DNA of 64,000 nucleotides, taken from contig NC_135777.1 in assembly GCF_028453695.1 (NCBI RefSeq), positions 17,101,714 to 17,165,713 of the forward strand, given 5' to 3'. Origin of the DNA: Augochlora pura (taxonomy: Eukaryota > Arthropoda > Insecta > Hymenoptera > Halictidae). The notes under the pieces were generated by a model. It was not told the DNA's origin. It saw only the letters and a program-made list of their open reading frames with translations, and did not search any database. How positions within the stretch are numbered: the stretch's first letter is position 1; each line of letters opens with the position of its first letter. This document shows positions 48,241 to 60,874 of the stretch, in pieces. The position numbers were made by a program, and so were the translations under genes.

Positions 48241-51200
48241 GTGAGTACCGCGGGGAAAAAAAGAAAAAGGAGGACAGTGTTCCTTTCACGTGGCGCGAAA
48301 GCCGCGGTCTGCGTTTCCGGCGCACAGTTTCCGCGCTTTATCGGCCCGATTATTGAAAATTCTAGCCAGCACTGACAATGAGTCACCTGTACAAATGTGC
48401 TGGCGAAGACGGACGGCAGTATCTATAACAGATAACGCCGCGATTCACGCGATTCAACCGAGCCCGAGTTTTTACAATAGAGATATAGACATACATACAT
48501 ATATATATATATATATATTACGGAACACGATAAATCGCGGAACGGATTAATGCTAACGCGGCTCGTGTTCGCGCGAACCCCGCGGCTTTATGAACGCCCC
48601 CTCGCTGAATATGATGTTCGTTGGTCGCATTCTAGGTGGAGGAATTAAGTTTATCGAACAACCTGTTGACGCACGTAACCAATGATATTAATCGACTGAT
48701 AGATCTACAGTACCTGAACTTAGCGAGGAACCAGTTGAGTTCGCTGCCGGACGACATCAGCGGCCTGGCCAAGTTAAAGAAGTTAGACCTCTCTGGGAAC
48801 GCAATACACAGTATAGGTGATATTGTCTCCGTGAAGCAACTGACGTCTCTGATAGTTCTGTACTTGTCCAGGAATCCGATCGCCAGTTTCGAGGGATTAG
48901 TAAACACCAACCTCGAGGCACTAGACGTTAGCCATTGCGGTACGACAAAGCTAACGAGTCTTATATTTATTATACTACAATAATAACGCAACGTGATCTA
49001 TCATTAAGTTTCATGTAAGAATATATGAGATCTATATTCATGTAAGAGATCTCTGTTTTATTGATGTTATATGTTATATATTATATGTATAATATTAATA
49101 TTAATATGATTACATGATGCTGTTATATGATATTAACATTAATATTATTATATGATGCTATTATACTCATACATTATTACACAATAATATTAACACGTAA
49201 TTATGTATAATAATAGTATAGTGTATACGAAATCATGTGAGACCTAACAATAGATCTCGTTCGTTGCATTTTGTTCTGAAAGCAGAACTTCATTTACAGA
49301 ACAACTGCCCTTTTAACTCTCTGTACTCGGAGAATTTTCTCAGATTATCTACCAAACAAAAGAATTTTTATCTCAGTTTGTAATTGTTGGACTGTGCATC
49401 TTTATGAATTTATTCTATGTGCATCATTAAAAAAGTTATATCACTTTTGGTACAGCTTTGATTATCTAATCATCAAAAGAAGATTTTTCACGGTTATATG
49501 TTTATAAACTAAACTCTGAAAATAGAAAATTGCACAATGATCTGCAATCTAATAATTTTCTGTTAATTTCTTCGAGTTTTCGATATTATTTATCACAGTA
49601 CATGAACTTGTAAATACCTTGTTACTCTAAAAATTATGTTATCAGTAATAGAATATAGGGGCGGATTTGCGTCGGTAGGATTTACTAATTCGTAAAACGA
49701 TTTTTGTATTTCATAGAAATACAGCAGCTAAGCAAGAATTCTCTGGTCGGTCTAGAAGCATTAATTACGCTAAGCTTGGTAGGAAACCCTTTGAAATTCA
49801 TTCAGGAAGCATGGAGTCCCAGGCTACGCTGGCTCGATATGTCAGACTGCCAGTTGAATTACTTAAGTCCCTATACTTTCAACGGATTTCCAAAACTTGA
49901 GGAGCTTCGAATGTCCAACAATCCGAAATTAGTCTATAGCACAAGGTAACTCTAAGCAAACGATATTTTTTATCAACTATTTATCATGCTTCTCTACTGG
50001 TCCGTACTTTAAGAAAAGACGCGACGGTGCAACTTATTTTAGGGTGGAAACTCGATGCATTTGCTGTTTGCAATCGTCAATATTTGTTTTAATAAACTTT
50101 CTATTACAAAATTGAATTGAAATTACTATTAAACGTATTTAAATATAAAATATATACTAAACATAAATAAATTCAAATCTTAACAGTATTGCTTACGACA
50201 TGGATTTTTATCTTATCTATGAAATTTGTGAAATTACAAAAGTTGTGTATTAAAAAAATCAACTTTATATATCTCCAATCGTACCAACTGTACAAAATAA
50301 AAGTTGTAAAAATGTTTCTCTTCTATAAGTTTAACTAATCAAAAATAACGCTACCCTTAAATTTGCCTTATTCGCCTTCATTGCAACTGTATAAAATCTA
50401 ATAGCGAAGAAGTCGAATAAATGAAAGTAGCGTTGTTCGATGATTTTCAGAAACTCAACTTTGACGCACGGCAACCTGAGGAAGCTTAACGTGACGCGAT
50501 GCAATCTGGACAGGCCAGGCCTGCACGGACTTCCGTCGTTGACGCATGCCCGATTAGCCGGCAACATGATCAAGCTATTGCCGGATCGTATTTTCGCGTG
50601 GAACCGGGAGCTCGGCTTTTTGTATCTGAGCGGCAACGGCGTGGAAAACCTAAACTCGAGCACGTTCGAGGGTTTGGTGAAGCTTCAGGTGCTGGACCTG
50701 TCCGAGAACGATCTGAGAGAGATTCACCCGATGACGTTCCAAGATAACGTCGAGCTGAAGCTGCTCAACCTGTCCTATAATATCCTGAACGAAGTGCCGA
50801 GGCTCGTGTCAGGGATCACGCATCTGGACTTATCGTGGAACATGATTGGAAGTCTGGACGAAAACTTCTTGACGGATCTGTCGAGAATCAGGAGCCTCGT
50901 GATGAGCGACAACAATTTGGAGACGGTGCCGAGCAACATCAGATCAATCACGTTGAGGAACCTCGATCTAAGGAGGAACAGGCTCGTGCGATTGAAGAAC
51001 GACACCTTCACGCACCTACCGCAACTCATACGAGTGGATTTGTCAGGTATTTAATTAAACAATGTCATTATTATATTGTGTTAATTATATTTCGGTATGA
51101 TCTGGTTTTGTTATTTTTTCACATTGATTTCCGAGTGAATATTCATTTTATGGTTCAGAGCTTACAAAGTGTTTTTTGTAATCATTCTTTTGTAAATCTC

Positions 51201-54200
51201 TTGTAATATATATTTATTTAAAAGATGAAGTTGTTCGCTTTTATGGATCTGTGTCACAAGAGCATTTGTTGGTTTTTGAATAATAATGCTTGATCTACTT
51301 TGAATGAAAAGGCGTCTTAAATGCATCATTATACGTTATTAAATACATATATTAAAATGACGTGAGGATTTTTTAACATGAATAGGAAAAATCCTTTTTA
51401 TACAATGTAAAATGCGATAAGATACTGATAATATTATCTACTAATTTCACAATTTAGTTTATCTGTATGCAGTTAAATTGATAGAGTAGAAAAGAAAACG
51501 ATGGCAATATGATTAACATAAACTGAGAATGAGAAATGATGTTGTGACAGATTTAAAATGAGATGTGACAGATTTAAAATGAAACTAATCCAATTTGTTA
51601 AGTAAACATACTATTGACTCAGCATCGCTGAAAAATGTGTGGAATTGATACGAGGAATAGATTAGGATTTTTCTGTGTGAATCTTGCCAACAATATCACG
51701 AGCAGACATTTCGATTCTCGAGTGAACAATTTTTAGTTGATAATCACTTTTTAATTGAATACCGCAATTTTGCAATAAAAATAAAATTGTTTTCGAGAGA
51801 ATAATCCAGAACTAATACAATTTTTAATTGATCCGTAGAATTATTGTATACAATTTTACAGAATTTTAGTTTGTAAAATAACTGAGCGGTTAATCTGTTG
51901 TATAATAAAAAATTGAGAATTATGTGATTAGTAATTATGTAATTTAGTAATTATGGAATACAATAATGATTAAATTCTGTAATTATGGAATTCTGTATTT
52001 ATGGAATACAGTAATTATGAATTTCAGTAATTATATAATACAAAAATTATGTAATTCAGTAATTATGAAATTCAGTATTTATGGGATACAGTAATTGCGG
52101 AATACAGTAATTATGAAATTCAGTAATTATATAATTCAATGATTCAAAATTATAATAACAACATAATCATTAACACGCAGGTAACCGTCTGACGGAAGCT
52201 CTGGATCCCGCAATATTTCGGAACAACGCGGACCTGAACATCATCAAGTTGGACGACAACCCTTGGCGTTGCGATTGCAAAGAATTGTTCGTCCTATTCA
52301 ACTTTTTAACGCTGCCGCCTGCCAAAACGTCCGAGACGAATTTACTCTGCCAGAGCCCGGCGAACGTTTCCGGATTTACCTGGGAGACTGCCTGCTACGA
52401 TATGTGGCACGGATCGGTGTACCATAGCCGAGACAGGACCTGGGGGTTTATAATGGTCACCGCTCTTGCGATCATGGTACTCTTCGGGAGCTTCGTCTCC
52501 ATTAGGCACATGATGCGCATCAAAAGAAGGGCAATGGAGGAAAGACAGCAAATGGAATCGATGAGACCATTGCGGAGACGGTAAGAACGAGAATTTGTTC
52601 AGTAACAACTTTGTCTTCTTCCAACACATTGTTCAATTTTATTAATTTTTAAAATGCTATGATTAGACAGCGGACTATTTTGTATTTTTTAACAAAAGTT
52701 GTGAACTTAGACAGGCCTGGTAGCATTTTTATTTTATAAGGAGTAATCCTTTACGTAGCAAAGTTTTTTAAAATTACAATTTTGATTAAAATGACGAATG
52801 AAAATAAAGATTTGCAGTCGCTCAATTTTAGTTCAGAATAAAAATTTCAATTGATGTTGCATTCTTAGTTAAATTCATTTTTATAAAACTAAGTGTTTTT
52901 AACATTTAGACGAAATATAGCAACAAAATCAATAATAATAGTTGAATCAATAAATTCACTTTTCACCCCAGGAATATGAAATAATATCGTCCTATAATCC
53001 ATACTTATGACAATTTTAATTCGAGTAGCCCTTTATACATTATTAAACATTCGATATATGTTAATAATCATGCAATATTACCTGCAGAGATAAAGTCAGT
53101 AATTTACTTTATCACAGGCAGGGAAAGAGACTGAACCGAATACCTCGCGAGGTATTTACGCTTTACATCGACTGCAGGAATTATTAACTAAAATCCTATT
53201 CAAAGCAAAGAACATAAAGTAGAAATATTAATCTAAATCCTCCCAAAATGTCAAAAACACATAAGAATGGTAAAAAAATGTTAACATTCTGCTAATACAC
53301 AAAAACAACAATATTTCCAAAATTTTTGCAATTCTCTAAATTGTTTTCTATGTAAACGGTTTTAATCACCCTTAGATCGCTTAATTTTTATTATACTCAA
53401 AAAATTTCATAAAAATTTCTTTTTTACTCCTCGCTATTAAATAACTAACCTTCGCATAGCAGAAAATGTTCGCTTCAATTACAAAAATATTTGAACAAGA
53501 AAAACATTCACCTGCTGTAACAAAACTAATAGTAAAACGTTACTAACAGTTGGTAACACGAGATCTATACCATATTTTACAAATTCGAATCGGTTAGCTA
53601 TATTTCATTATTTCTGTATCAACCACCAGCTTCAACCACCGCTGATTATTTCTTCCAGGGCGCGAATCGTGCACGAGGAAGAGCGGATCGAGCACGTGGA
53701 GCGTCGCATCGAGCCGCGGATCCACCCCTTGGAACTGATCGAGCCGCCCAGTTACGAGGAGGCAATGGAAATGCCGCGTCTGGCTCGCTCCTTGGACAAC
53801 CTGGACACGATTTCGGTGGACAGATCGACCAGACGGATCGGGGGTTCCGCGGATAATTTGCGGGTCAGGCAAAAGCGGACGAGGAGATCGAAGAAGCGGA
53901 TTCCAAGCGAGGACGACCTGCTCCGACGGGAAGAGCGCCGGATCGAGCGTTTGAAGAGGACGGTCGGTAACAGTAGGTCCGAGTTACCGGCGGCTGGTAG
54001 CCAGCGGACCTCCAGACCTTCGTCCGCGAGCAGATCGAGAAGGCACAGCGTGATGAGCGACGGCGTCGAATCCGGAAGCGGAAGGCTCCGGGCTAGGCCG
54101 CAGACGCCGAGCGCGAAGAAGAAGAGACGACGGCGCACCGTTTACGACGGGCACTCGACCGACGACGAGGACTCGGATATACAGCGCGTAAATTTGTCCA

Positions 54201-54286
54201 GGTCCATCGTCATCAGGGAGCTGCGAAGGGAGCCCAAGGGCGGCCACAGGGATTCCTCCGTCGATGTTGAATCTTCGCGGAGCTAG
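48049..54286 (+). CDS. Leucine-rich-repeat type I transmembrane protein with PPxY-bearing basic tail (six exons, 782 aa)
   Basis: This is a probable cell-surface adhesion or signalling protein. The exons are 48049-48240, 48636-48939, 49717-49945, 50451-51046, 52181-52580 and 53659-54286. All have GT/AG borders and phases that join exactly into 782 residues. A hydrophobic signal peptide (about 1-28) is followed by an LRRNT cap with CPAKCVC. About 18 LRRs follow (LxxLxLSxN pattern, residues about 65-466). The LRRCT cap has Cys 471, 473, 497 and 512, and one transmembrane helix spans about 528-548. The 230-residue cytoplasmic tail is rich in Arg, Glu and Ser and has PPSY at 603-606, a WW-domain ligand motif. 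The start ATG has AAC before it, a good insect context. The tail has no TIR or kinase domain, so it is not a Toll receptor. I do not recognise the exact family member. Confidence 0.9.
48241..48635 (+). other. LRR gene intron 1
   Basis: The intron has 395 bases, with acceptor GGTCGCATTCTAG. It contains a TA microsatellite at about 48501-48518. Confidence 0.85.
48636..48939 (+). CDS. LRR gene exon 2: LRRs 1-5
   Basis: The exon begins VEELSLSNN and shows regular repeats (LQYLNLARN, LKKLDLSGN, LIVLYLSRN, LEALDVSHC). The donor is TGCG|GTACGA, leaving a phase 1 codon that joins exon 3 to give Glu. Confidence 0.9.
48940..49716 (+). other. LRR gene intron 2
   Basis: The intron is AT-rich with runs of ATATTAATATTA at about 49060-49230. 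A TTAACTCTCTGTACTCGGAG motif near 49317 could be a decayed MITE end, but no partner end was found. The acceptor is TTTCATAG. Confidence 0.8.
49717..49945 (+). CDS. LRR gene exon 3: LRRs 6-8
   Basis: The acceptor is GTATTTCATAG and the donor ACAAG|GTAACT, phase 2. It encodes LITLSLVGN, LRWLDMSDC and LEELRMSNN. Confidence 0.9.
49946..50450 (+). other. LRR gene intron 3
   Basis: This is an AT-rich intron with no further structure. The acceptor is GATGATTTTCAG. Confidence 0.85.
50451..51046 (+). CDS. LRR gene exon 4: LRRs 9-17
   Basis: This is the longest internal LRR block (LRKLNVTRC through LIRVDLSG). It has several N-x-S/T glycosylation sequons such as NST, NVT and NSS. The donor is TCAG|GTATTT, phase 1. 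The minus-strand frames over it are shadows. Confidence 0.92.
51047..52180 (+). other. LRR gene intron 4 with AT-rich tandem repeat
   Basis: The intron is 1134 bases. Its last part (about 51915-52145) consists of about a dozen diverged copies of a CAGTAATTATGGAATA unit. The acceptor is AACACGCAG. Confidence 0.85.
52181..52580 (+). CDS. LRR gene exon 5: last LRR, LRRCT cap and transmembrane helix
   Basis: The exon encodes NPWRCDC, then a Cys-containing cap ending CYDMW. The hydrophobic helix WGFIMVTALAIMVLFGSFV is followed by RIKRR, the stop-transfer charge. The donor is GACG|GTAAGA, phase 2. Confidence 0.92.
52581..53658 (+). other. LRR gene intron 5
   Basis: This is an AT-rich intron of 1078 bases with acceptor TTATTTCTTCCAG. 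Nothing else stands out. Confidence 0.85.
53659..54286 (+). CDS. LRR gene exon 6: cytoplasmic tail and stop
   Basis: It encodes 208 residues and TAG. PPSYEEAMEMP lies near the membrane and is followed by basic/Ser-rich stretches (RSRRHSVMSD, KKKRRRRTVYDG) and an acidic STDDEDSD patch. The basic-Ser segments could be phosphorylated; that is inference. AATAAA occurs at 54289-54294, probably too close to the stop to be used, and again at 54376-54381. Confidence 0.92.
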
Positions 54287-54916
54287 TTAATAAAATGCGA
54301 AAACACTCAATGGCTATAAATGCTGATGCATTTCATTATATCTCTGCCGTGCTCGTAACACGACCCTGTTTTCTGAATAAATTCATGTCTTCGTTTTTGC
54401 CCGCGGTAACACACCCAACAGGAGTAACGTGGGATCGGGGATGCTTGTTGAAGTGCTTCGAGAGACAATTCTGTTTCAATTAACAACTATGACTATTCAT
54501 TGGTAGTTAAACGTCTGGCTCGCGAGAGGCTAGTTTCATCTCGTTTGCATCGTGTGTTTAAGTGCACTTTTTGCGGGGTTCTGCACCGTAGATGGTCACT
54601 TAATGATTGTTGAATGACCTCGCGTGTTTCTACGATATCAGCCAATCAGTTTCGTCGATGCTTCTCTTAATTCTGTTTTTTTTCGTTGTGGCGTAGCGCA
54701 TTTAAATGGACTGTGGATTTTATGCATTTAACGCAAGGATGAACAGCTGATATGTAAAATTCTGATGATATAAAATGAGTTTAATGAATTTCAGTTTAAA
54801 TACAGACCTGCGGTCGATTGGTAATTCATTGCTGAATAAACGTTTGTATCTACACTTTCGGATTTGTGCAATAGTTGGTAATTCAATAGTTTTTGATCAC
54901 TGGAATATCTTCATAT

Positions 54917-55017
54917 GAAATTAATATTGAATTAATATTGATTTAAAAATTTGAAATTAATATTGAATTAATATTGATTTAAAAATTTGAAATTAATATT
55001 GAATTAATATTGATTTA
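54917..55017. repeat. Three near-perfect copies of a 36-bp AT-only unit
   Basis: Units begin at 54917, 54953 and 54989. Each contains GAAATTAATATTGAATTAAT followed by ATTGATTTAAAAATTT, and within the unit TTAATATTGA is itself doubled. Confidence 0.88.
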
Positions 55018-57137
55018 TCAAAAAACCTTTCTCTTTATGCAATAATTACACAATTATATTCTTTCTTGTACGCTACGAATCGAAACAGTAGTAAATTATT
55101 TTTCATTACGTTCTGTGTAACAAAGTAATCTTACTTTTTTTTATAACCTGGCAGTAATTATGAAAATAATAACAAAAAATAATAATAATAAATCGATGAT
55201 TTCTTTCAAAATTAATTTCTAGCAAAAATGTTACTCAAACAGTACCAAATGTAACACGGTTATTAACAAACTGTGGTTTTAATGAACTCATGACAACAAT
55301 GAGTTGATCCCATTAAGAATATTGACAAATTTTAAATAATTTGAGAACATTTGTTTTACGTTCTGGTCGTTAAAATTCTTATTTTGCATAAACATCCGCA
55401 GTCAAGTAATAACACAGGTCAAAAGGATAACTGACGTGTTAATTTAATTAATGATCGTTGAGTTATAGATCATTTAATTATATGTATTTGACGACAGGAG
55501 GTTACCTTTCGCACGATTTGATTTATCCAGTCAAGATCATGACAAATGACTTTATCTTGACTTTAAAAAATGGCGACTGCACTTCTACAGGAGTTGCCAT
55601 AACTCATAGAACAAAAATATCGAGTCTGCGTTTCATTTTGAAATCGATATTTGCTTCGATCGCTTCGATTGGCAGATAATTGCTTCGCGGCTGTCGTAAT
55701 TCAAGAAATAATTAAGCATTACCAGTCTACGATCTACTCGGCGCGAGGTGTCACGATCATGATTAAGCACTATTCGGTGCACTATCAGTAGCACTTAGTT
55801 TACGAAGCGTACCGTATCGGCGATGTCGACGGAAACTTTTTCAAATCCTGTACGCTCGCCGATTCTCGTGATACCGATACGTCGAGTGAATCTTTAGATC
55901 GCGAATCAACAGTGGCTAGCCTAATCGAAGAAAATCCTATTACATAAGACACTTTGAAAGATTAGAGTCCATACTATTTATATCGAGTCGACTTCGAAGC
56001 ATGACATAATTTTATTTAAACAAACTGCCACCAGAAAACGCGTTTTACTTTCATCGACCATGCGATTTTTCAATAAAATTTGATCATTCATCTCATTGTC
56101 AATCATATCGCTTTTCGTATGTTGCTAAAATTTCTAATTTTCTACGGACAATTTTATTACTTTAAAATAATTTTATCCATCATCACCGAAGCATATTAAG
56201 TTTAATAAAACTGCGAACGCCAACAAGTGCACTAGAATAATTAGTGAATCATTGAACAATTATATTATGCGAACAACTCATTAATATAAATAGTAAATAT
56301 TAATATAAATATAATACGTACCTTTATTGTTGATTTATTGCACCGGTATCCTCGCTGCAAATTTTATAGAATTTCCTAATTTATTTTTAATTTTTCATAG
56401 CTCGTTTCAGCAGGTATAAAATTCTTAGCTATAATATTCAATTGCTCTTATAATTTCGGAGAAGTTGCGATCCTTTTTTTAATCGAGTCAATTTCGTTTC
56501 TGTGTATATAGATCACATGTACAAGTATATGTATGTACTATATACGCCGATGAAATGGTTTTATAAGAAGGAGCAGCGTGCTCTAATCTGGCAAAGAATT
56601 TTCAACGGGCTCGCGATTTAGTATCGCGTATGGCACACAGCAGGGAAGTGCAGTAATTTCACGCCAACCTGGGAACGATTAGCGTCAGTTTCGCGCGGCT
56701 AGCAATTACTTGATCGTATCGATGTATCATTTAACGCAATATATGGGCTAGAGAAAATTGTAATTGAGTTTCTCGAATCGAACGCATAAATCACTCGTCG
56801 TTGCGATCGTATAAACGTTAGACGAGGTTTCGTAATGTATACGGCATTGTTACGTTCTCGGTTTTCGTAGGAACAGCTGTCATTAATGGACTGCGGATTT
56901 CATGCGTTTGGAATAAAAATGTGTTGGCGCCGTTTAATGGCCGTCGTCGGTCAATCACCGATTCTCGTATTTTCCAGTTTAAGGTTGTTGCAGATACTTT
57001 TACGGAAGTTCGTGCAATTTCTTTACGAGAGGATATGTTATTAGGAAAATTGCTCGAAGTCGAAACAAATGTAAGTTTATAATTGTTTGAAGATGAGACG
57101 AACCGGTCACTACAATCGCTCGGTGGAAGCAATCATT

Positions 57138-57346
57138 GCAAAACCTAGCGTGGTAAAACCTACCATGGTAAAACCTATTATGGAGAAACCTATCATGGTA
57201 AAACCTATTATGGCAAAATCTACCATAGTAAAACCTATCATGCTAAAACTTACCATGGTAAAACCTACCATGGTAAAATCTACCATAGTAAAACCTACCA
57301 TGCTAAAACCTACCATGGTAAATCTACCATAGTAAAACCTAATGCC
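57138..57346. repeat. 15-bp minisatellite (GTAAAACCTACCATG), about 14 copies
   Basis: Units are 15 bases except one of 14. Variants exchange ACCATG, ATCATG and ACCATA. Both strands read open through it (MVKPT repeats on plus, TMVGF repeats on minus). That is expected of any stop-free unit divisible by three, so no gene is called. Confidence 0.9.
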
Positions 57347-58427
57347 GGTCAAAATGAGAAATTCGCGCAAACAGTTTTTATTTTGCACGATGATCCGCAG
57401 TCTGGTCACGTATGTCTCATTATCTATTTAGGTGAGCACCGATTATTATGGAAATTATTCCGTCAGGTTTTAAACAATTAAACGCAATCTATAAATTCTG
57501 TAAGAATTAAATACAAGATTAAATATATATTTGGCAGAAAATGTCAATTAAATTCACAACAACGCCCAACATTTCGCGGGAAATAAAATATCTCTACTGA
57601 AAATATTTATAATCCAATCCTCATGGATATTTTATAATCTTTTGGAATAAACGAAGTTATCCCTAATTTTTCTTATTCCATTATCTTACCACGATCGTGC
57701 TAGTCCAGATCGAGCTTAACTAATTAAAAACTGTGTCGAACTTTCGCAGGTGAGCTGTAATCAAACTCGTCGAGAAATTTCTTTCAACCGAACAACTTCA
57801 TCTTGAACGATTTTTAATATTTATAATTAATTTTAATAATTACTTTTATGCTTTTTACAGTTTTTGCTATACCCTCGTCGTAAATAAAGGTCACCGATAT
57901 TTACTTCTTCAGCTTGCTGCAACGTTGTCTCTAATTATACACTGTTACGGCATCACCATTTTTTCTTCGTTAATGTTTTATACAGACAATACAATGTTTT
58001 AAGTACATAATTAATTAAATTATTCGTCTTACAAGGATCGAACGTTAACACGATTTGTGAAGACACCGATAGAATCGTTGTAACAATGGAAGATTTATGA
58101 TAAATATTATTATTTTATTTCGCATTCATAAGTGAAATTATATAAACACTTGCAAAATATATTTATACGTTCGCGTTGACTCGCGTTTCCGGGTAATTTG
58201 TTCGTAACAACGTATACATTTCTGCGCGCGGTCGGATCCGTGCACGCGCGCATACAAGAGAACAATTAGAAATGGCGACAATAACGATAAACGTGTCGAT
58301 GATGTTGAAACGCCGCAAACGCTGGCAAACAGCAATGAAATGATTCGTTCGCCGCTAATCGGGTGGATTAATTTCACGAGCAACCTATTTATACTTTCAC
58401 CGGGGAAACTGTCCCGATTTTTACCGT

Positions 58428-58642
58428 TCAACCCTTTCGATACGAGTGCCGGATATGTCCGGCATCCACGCGATGACCGGTATGGACCAGTGCCGGATAT
58501 ATCCGGCATCTATAAATACCTTTTAATATCAAAGATACAAGCAACACTTTTTGTTAAAAAAATCATTGCGAATTTCCATGTGCGAATTTTCGGCGTGGCG
58601 CCTCGTACAGTGAGAGTATCACGTTCGTACCGAAAGGGTTAA
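58428..58642. mobile_element. MITE-like element with two TGCCGGATATATCCGGCA palindromes (215 bp)
   Basis: The ends are TCAACCCTTTCGATACGAG and CGTACCGAAAGGGTTAA. Inside are two 18-base palindromes: TGCCGGATATGTCCGGCA (58447-58464, one imperfect centre) and a perfect copy at 58491-58508. The termini show the same CCCTTT...AAAGGG logic as the other elements, but the palindrome differs. Confidence 0.7.
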
Positions 58643-59487
58643 ATCCGTTAATCACTGTAATACTTCGCGCATTTGGTTCAAGAAAACATACAAAAAAAAA
58701 ACAATTTGGCATGAGGGAACGAAGTTAATGAAAGTGATGAGAATAGTTGTCCATAAAATTAGGGGAATCAATATTTTTTTTTTTTCTCCACCGACGAACC
58801 AATGTCATTGAAAATGCTTGATAATCGACGCTACATTACTGAGATTATTTACGTGCATTAACATCTACTCTGACCACGGCTTTTAATTTTCGTAACGACT
58901 CCCATTACTTTCAGCGCTTCTTAACAAATAGTCGAACAATATATAACACTTTATATTTATAAACTTTCTTTCGTTAAACAGATTAATCGTTAAAGGCTAC
59001 TTATTGCTGTAAACTTCTCCTTACCTAGTCACCTGTTTAGTCTCTTAAAACGCTAACTGTCGCGCAACGAATTATACAATATTGCTTTCTCGTTCCCTTA
59101 AATTTGTATTTGCAAAAAAAACGTTCTCACGCTTACGAAGACTTCGATGTTTGATATGTTTCAATGATAATCGACCAAGTGTCAGCCGACCGTCACAGAA
59201 CCGACATGGGAAACGTTCGTTTACACGAAACATACACCATCGCGGAGAGGCGAAACGATCGAATCGATTGCCGGACACTGCGATACGATCGACTCTGGAA
59301 TGCTCGTTGTAAATTCATGCGATAGAAATTTTCTATAAATTAATCCTCCATTTAATCACTATCGCGGAGGAATCGCGAGCAGTTTTTCGACTCGAGCGAC
59401 ACCGCAAAGCGTCGCAGAACGGCTGGAAATAACACGGACATAATTTGGTCCAATCTAAAGCAGCATCGGTAACTCGTATCTAAGGAT

Positions 59488-59671
59488 TTAACCCTTTGCA
59501 CTCGAAGTATATCTATTTTATATAATTTATCGAGCTTTATCCGTACGAAATCGAGTCACGTGACTCGCACAGCAGCTCTTAATAATATTTGAAACTTTGA
59601 TGACTACGATAATTTAAAAATTATTTTTAAACGTGTCAATTTTCAGTGGTGCCTCGAGTGTGAAGGGTTAG
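59488..59671. mobile_element. MITE-like element with CGAGTCACGTGACTCG palindrome (184 bp)
   Basis: The left end is TTAACCCTTTGCACTCGA and the right end TCGAGTGTGAAGGGTTAG. A perfect 16-base palindrome containing an E-box (CACGTG) lies at 59552-59567. Confidence 0.74.
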
Positions 59672-60602
59672 CAAAGAACAGGTCCATTATTCCCGACTGT
59701 TTCCACAAAGTCGAACTCCGACCGCTCGCGATCCTCCCCCATAAGTAGCAACAGTAAAACATCCGTTCTCATTTCACCGCGTACACTAAATACAGTAGAG
59801 CTAAGAATTTCGTAAAAACCTACCATTTGTTTACGTAACAATTCGAATAATCCGACGATCAAATGATTAGACACGGCCGGTAGTCTACGAGCGTCACAAT
59901 TAAAATACATAAGTAATTGAATCACCGAATCGGTAATTGATGACTAGACTGCGCCGTTTGTGCGGACGCGGCATCCCCGTTGGAGCCGCCGCATAAAAAC
60001 CGCAGCCTATTCACGAGAATGTAGTGGGGCATGAGGCAGTTTGAGTATAACATAAATATACGTACACGATATATTATCATCCACGACGAATCGCGTCACT
60101 GCGTCAACCATGGCCTTCTATGTTTTTTAAATAATCATTCACCTCGGTCTGACCATCCTTCGAACGCGGCCCGACGATCCGTCGTTCGACGCTCGCGATC
60201 GAACGGAATATATTTTCATCTCGTTTCGAGCGTAACATTAAAAAACGAGATAACTGCGACATTACTTACAAGGGGGGTGTCTCGTAATTACAAGAGAACG
60301 TCGAACGGGTCTAGGGTAACGATACGCTTCTTGTCGTCGGAGCAATCTAAATGGAACTTGACGATTACTTGAATCCCATTCAAGCCTGCACGAGAAGGAA
60401 AATCCTTAAAGGGGACTGACTAGTGTGCTAATATTGTATACGCGTATAGAAAATGTATCAAATGTTTCTCTATCCGTAAATCTTGTACAAACAACAATGT
60501 ATGTGCATATACACATGTACAATCTGCAGAATATGTACAAAACAATCTCTTCCACGGAATCCGAGTACCTCCACGATCAGCTTCTCCGCCCAAGGTACGA
60601 CT

Positions 60603-60650
60603 GTCTCTCTCTCTCTCTCCCTCTCTCTCCTCTCTCTCTCTCTCTCTTTC
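60603..60650. repeat. CT microsatellite
   Basis: An interrupted CT run of about 48 bases lies about 225 bases downstream of the windpipe-like stop codon, so it probably falls in that gene's 3' UTR. Confidence 0.85.
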
Positions 60651-60874
60651 TGTCGTCTCTAGAAATCCATGTCTCACTTTGTCAGGCCGCGAATGCACGG
60701 ACCTAGGAACACTGGCGCACTGAATTCAGTCCGTATCAAAATCGTAACCCCACGATCCCCCCCCCCCTTTTTTTTCCACCGTCTGTCTCGTCCATTCGTG
60801 TGTCTCGTTGCTGGTTTCGATCGTTATTGGACCAAATGTCTCGTTGTCGTTTGTCGTTGACCACGCGGTCGGTT

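Larger units (their letters stand above)
54287..60874. other. Non-coding interval between the two convergent LRR genes
   Basis: The first few hundred bases are the LRR gene 3' UTR, and the last few hundred should be the windpipe-like gene 3' UTR. Between them are a 36-bp tandem repeat, a 15-bp minisatellite, two MITE-like elements and a CT microsatellite. No reading frame has recognisable protein features. I could not identify the polyadenylation signal of the minus-strand gene. Confidence 0.65.

Noticed and set aside
57087..57409. Repeat proteins MVKPT/TMVGF from the 15-bp minisatellite
   Set aside because: Any stop-free unit whose length is a multiple of three gives such frames; no signal peptide, splice site or flanking coding character was seen.
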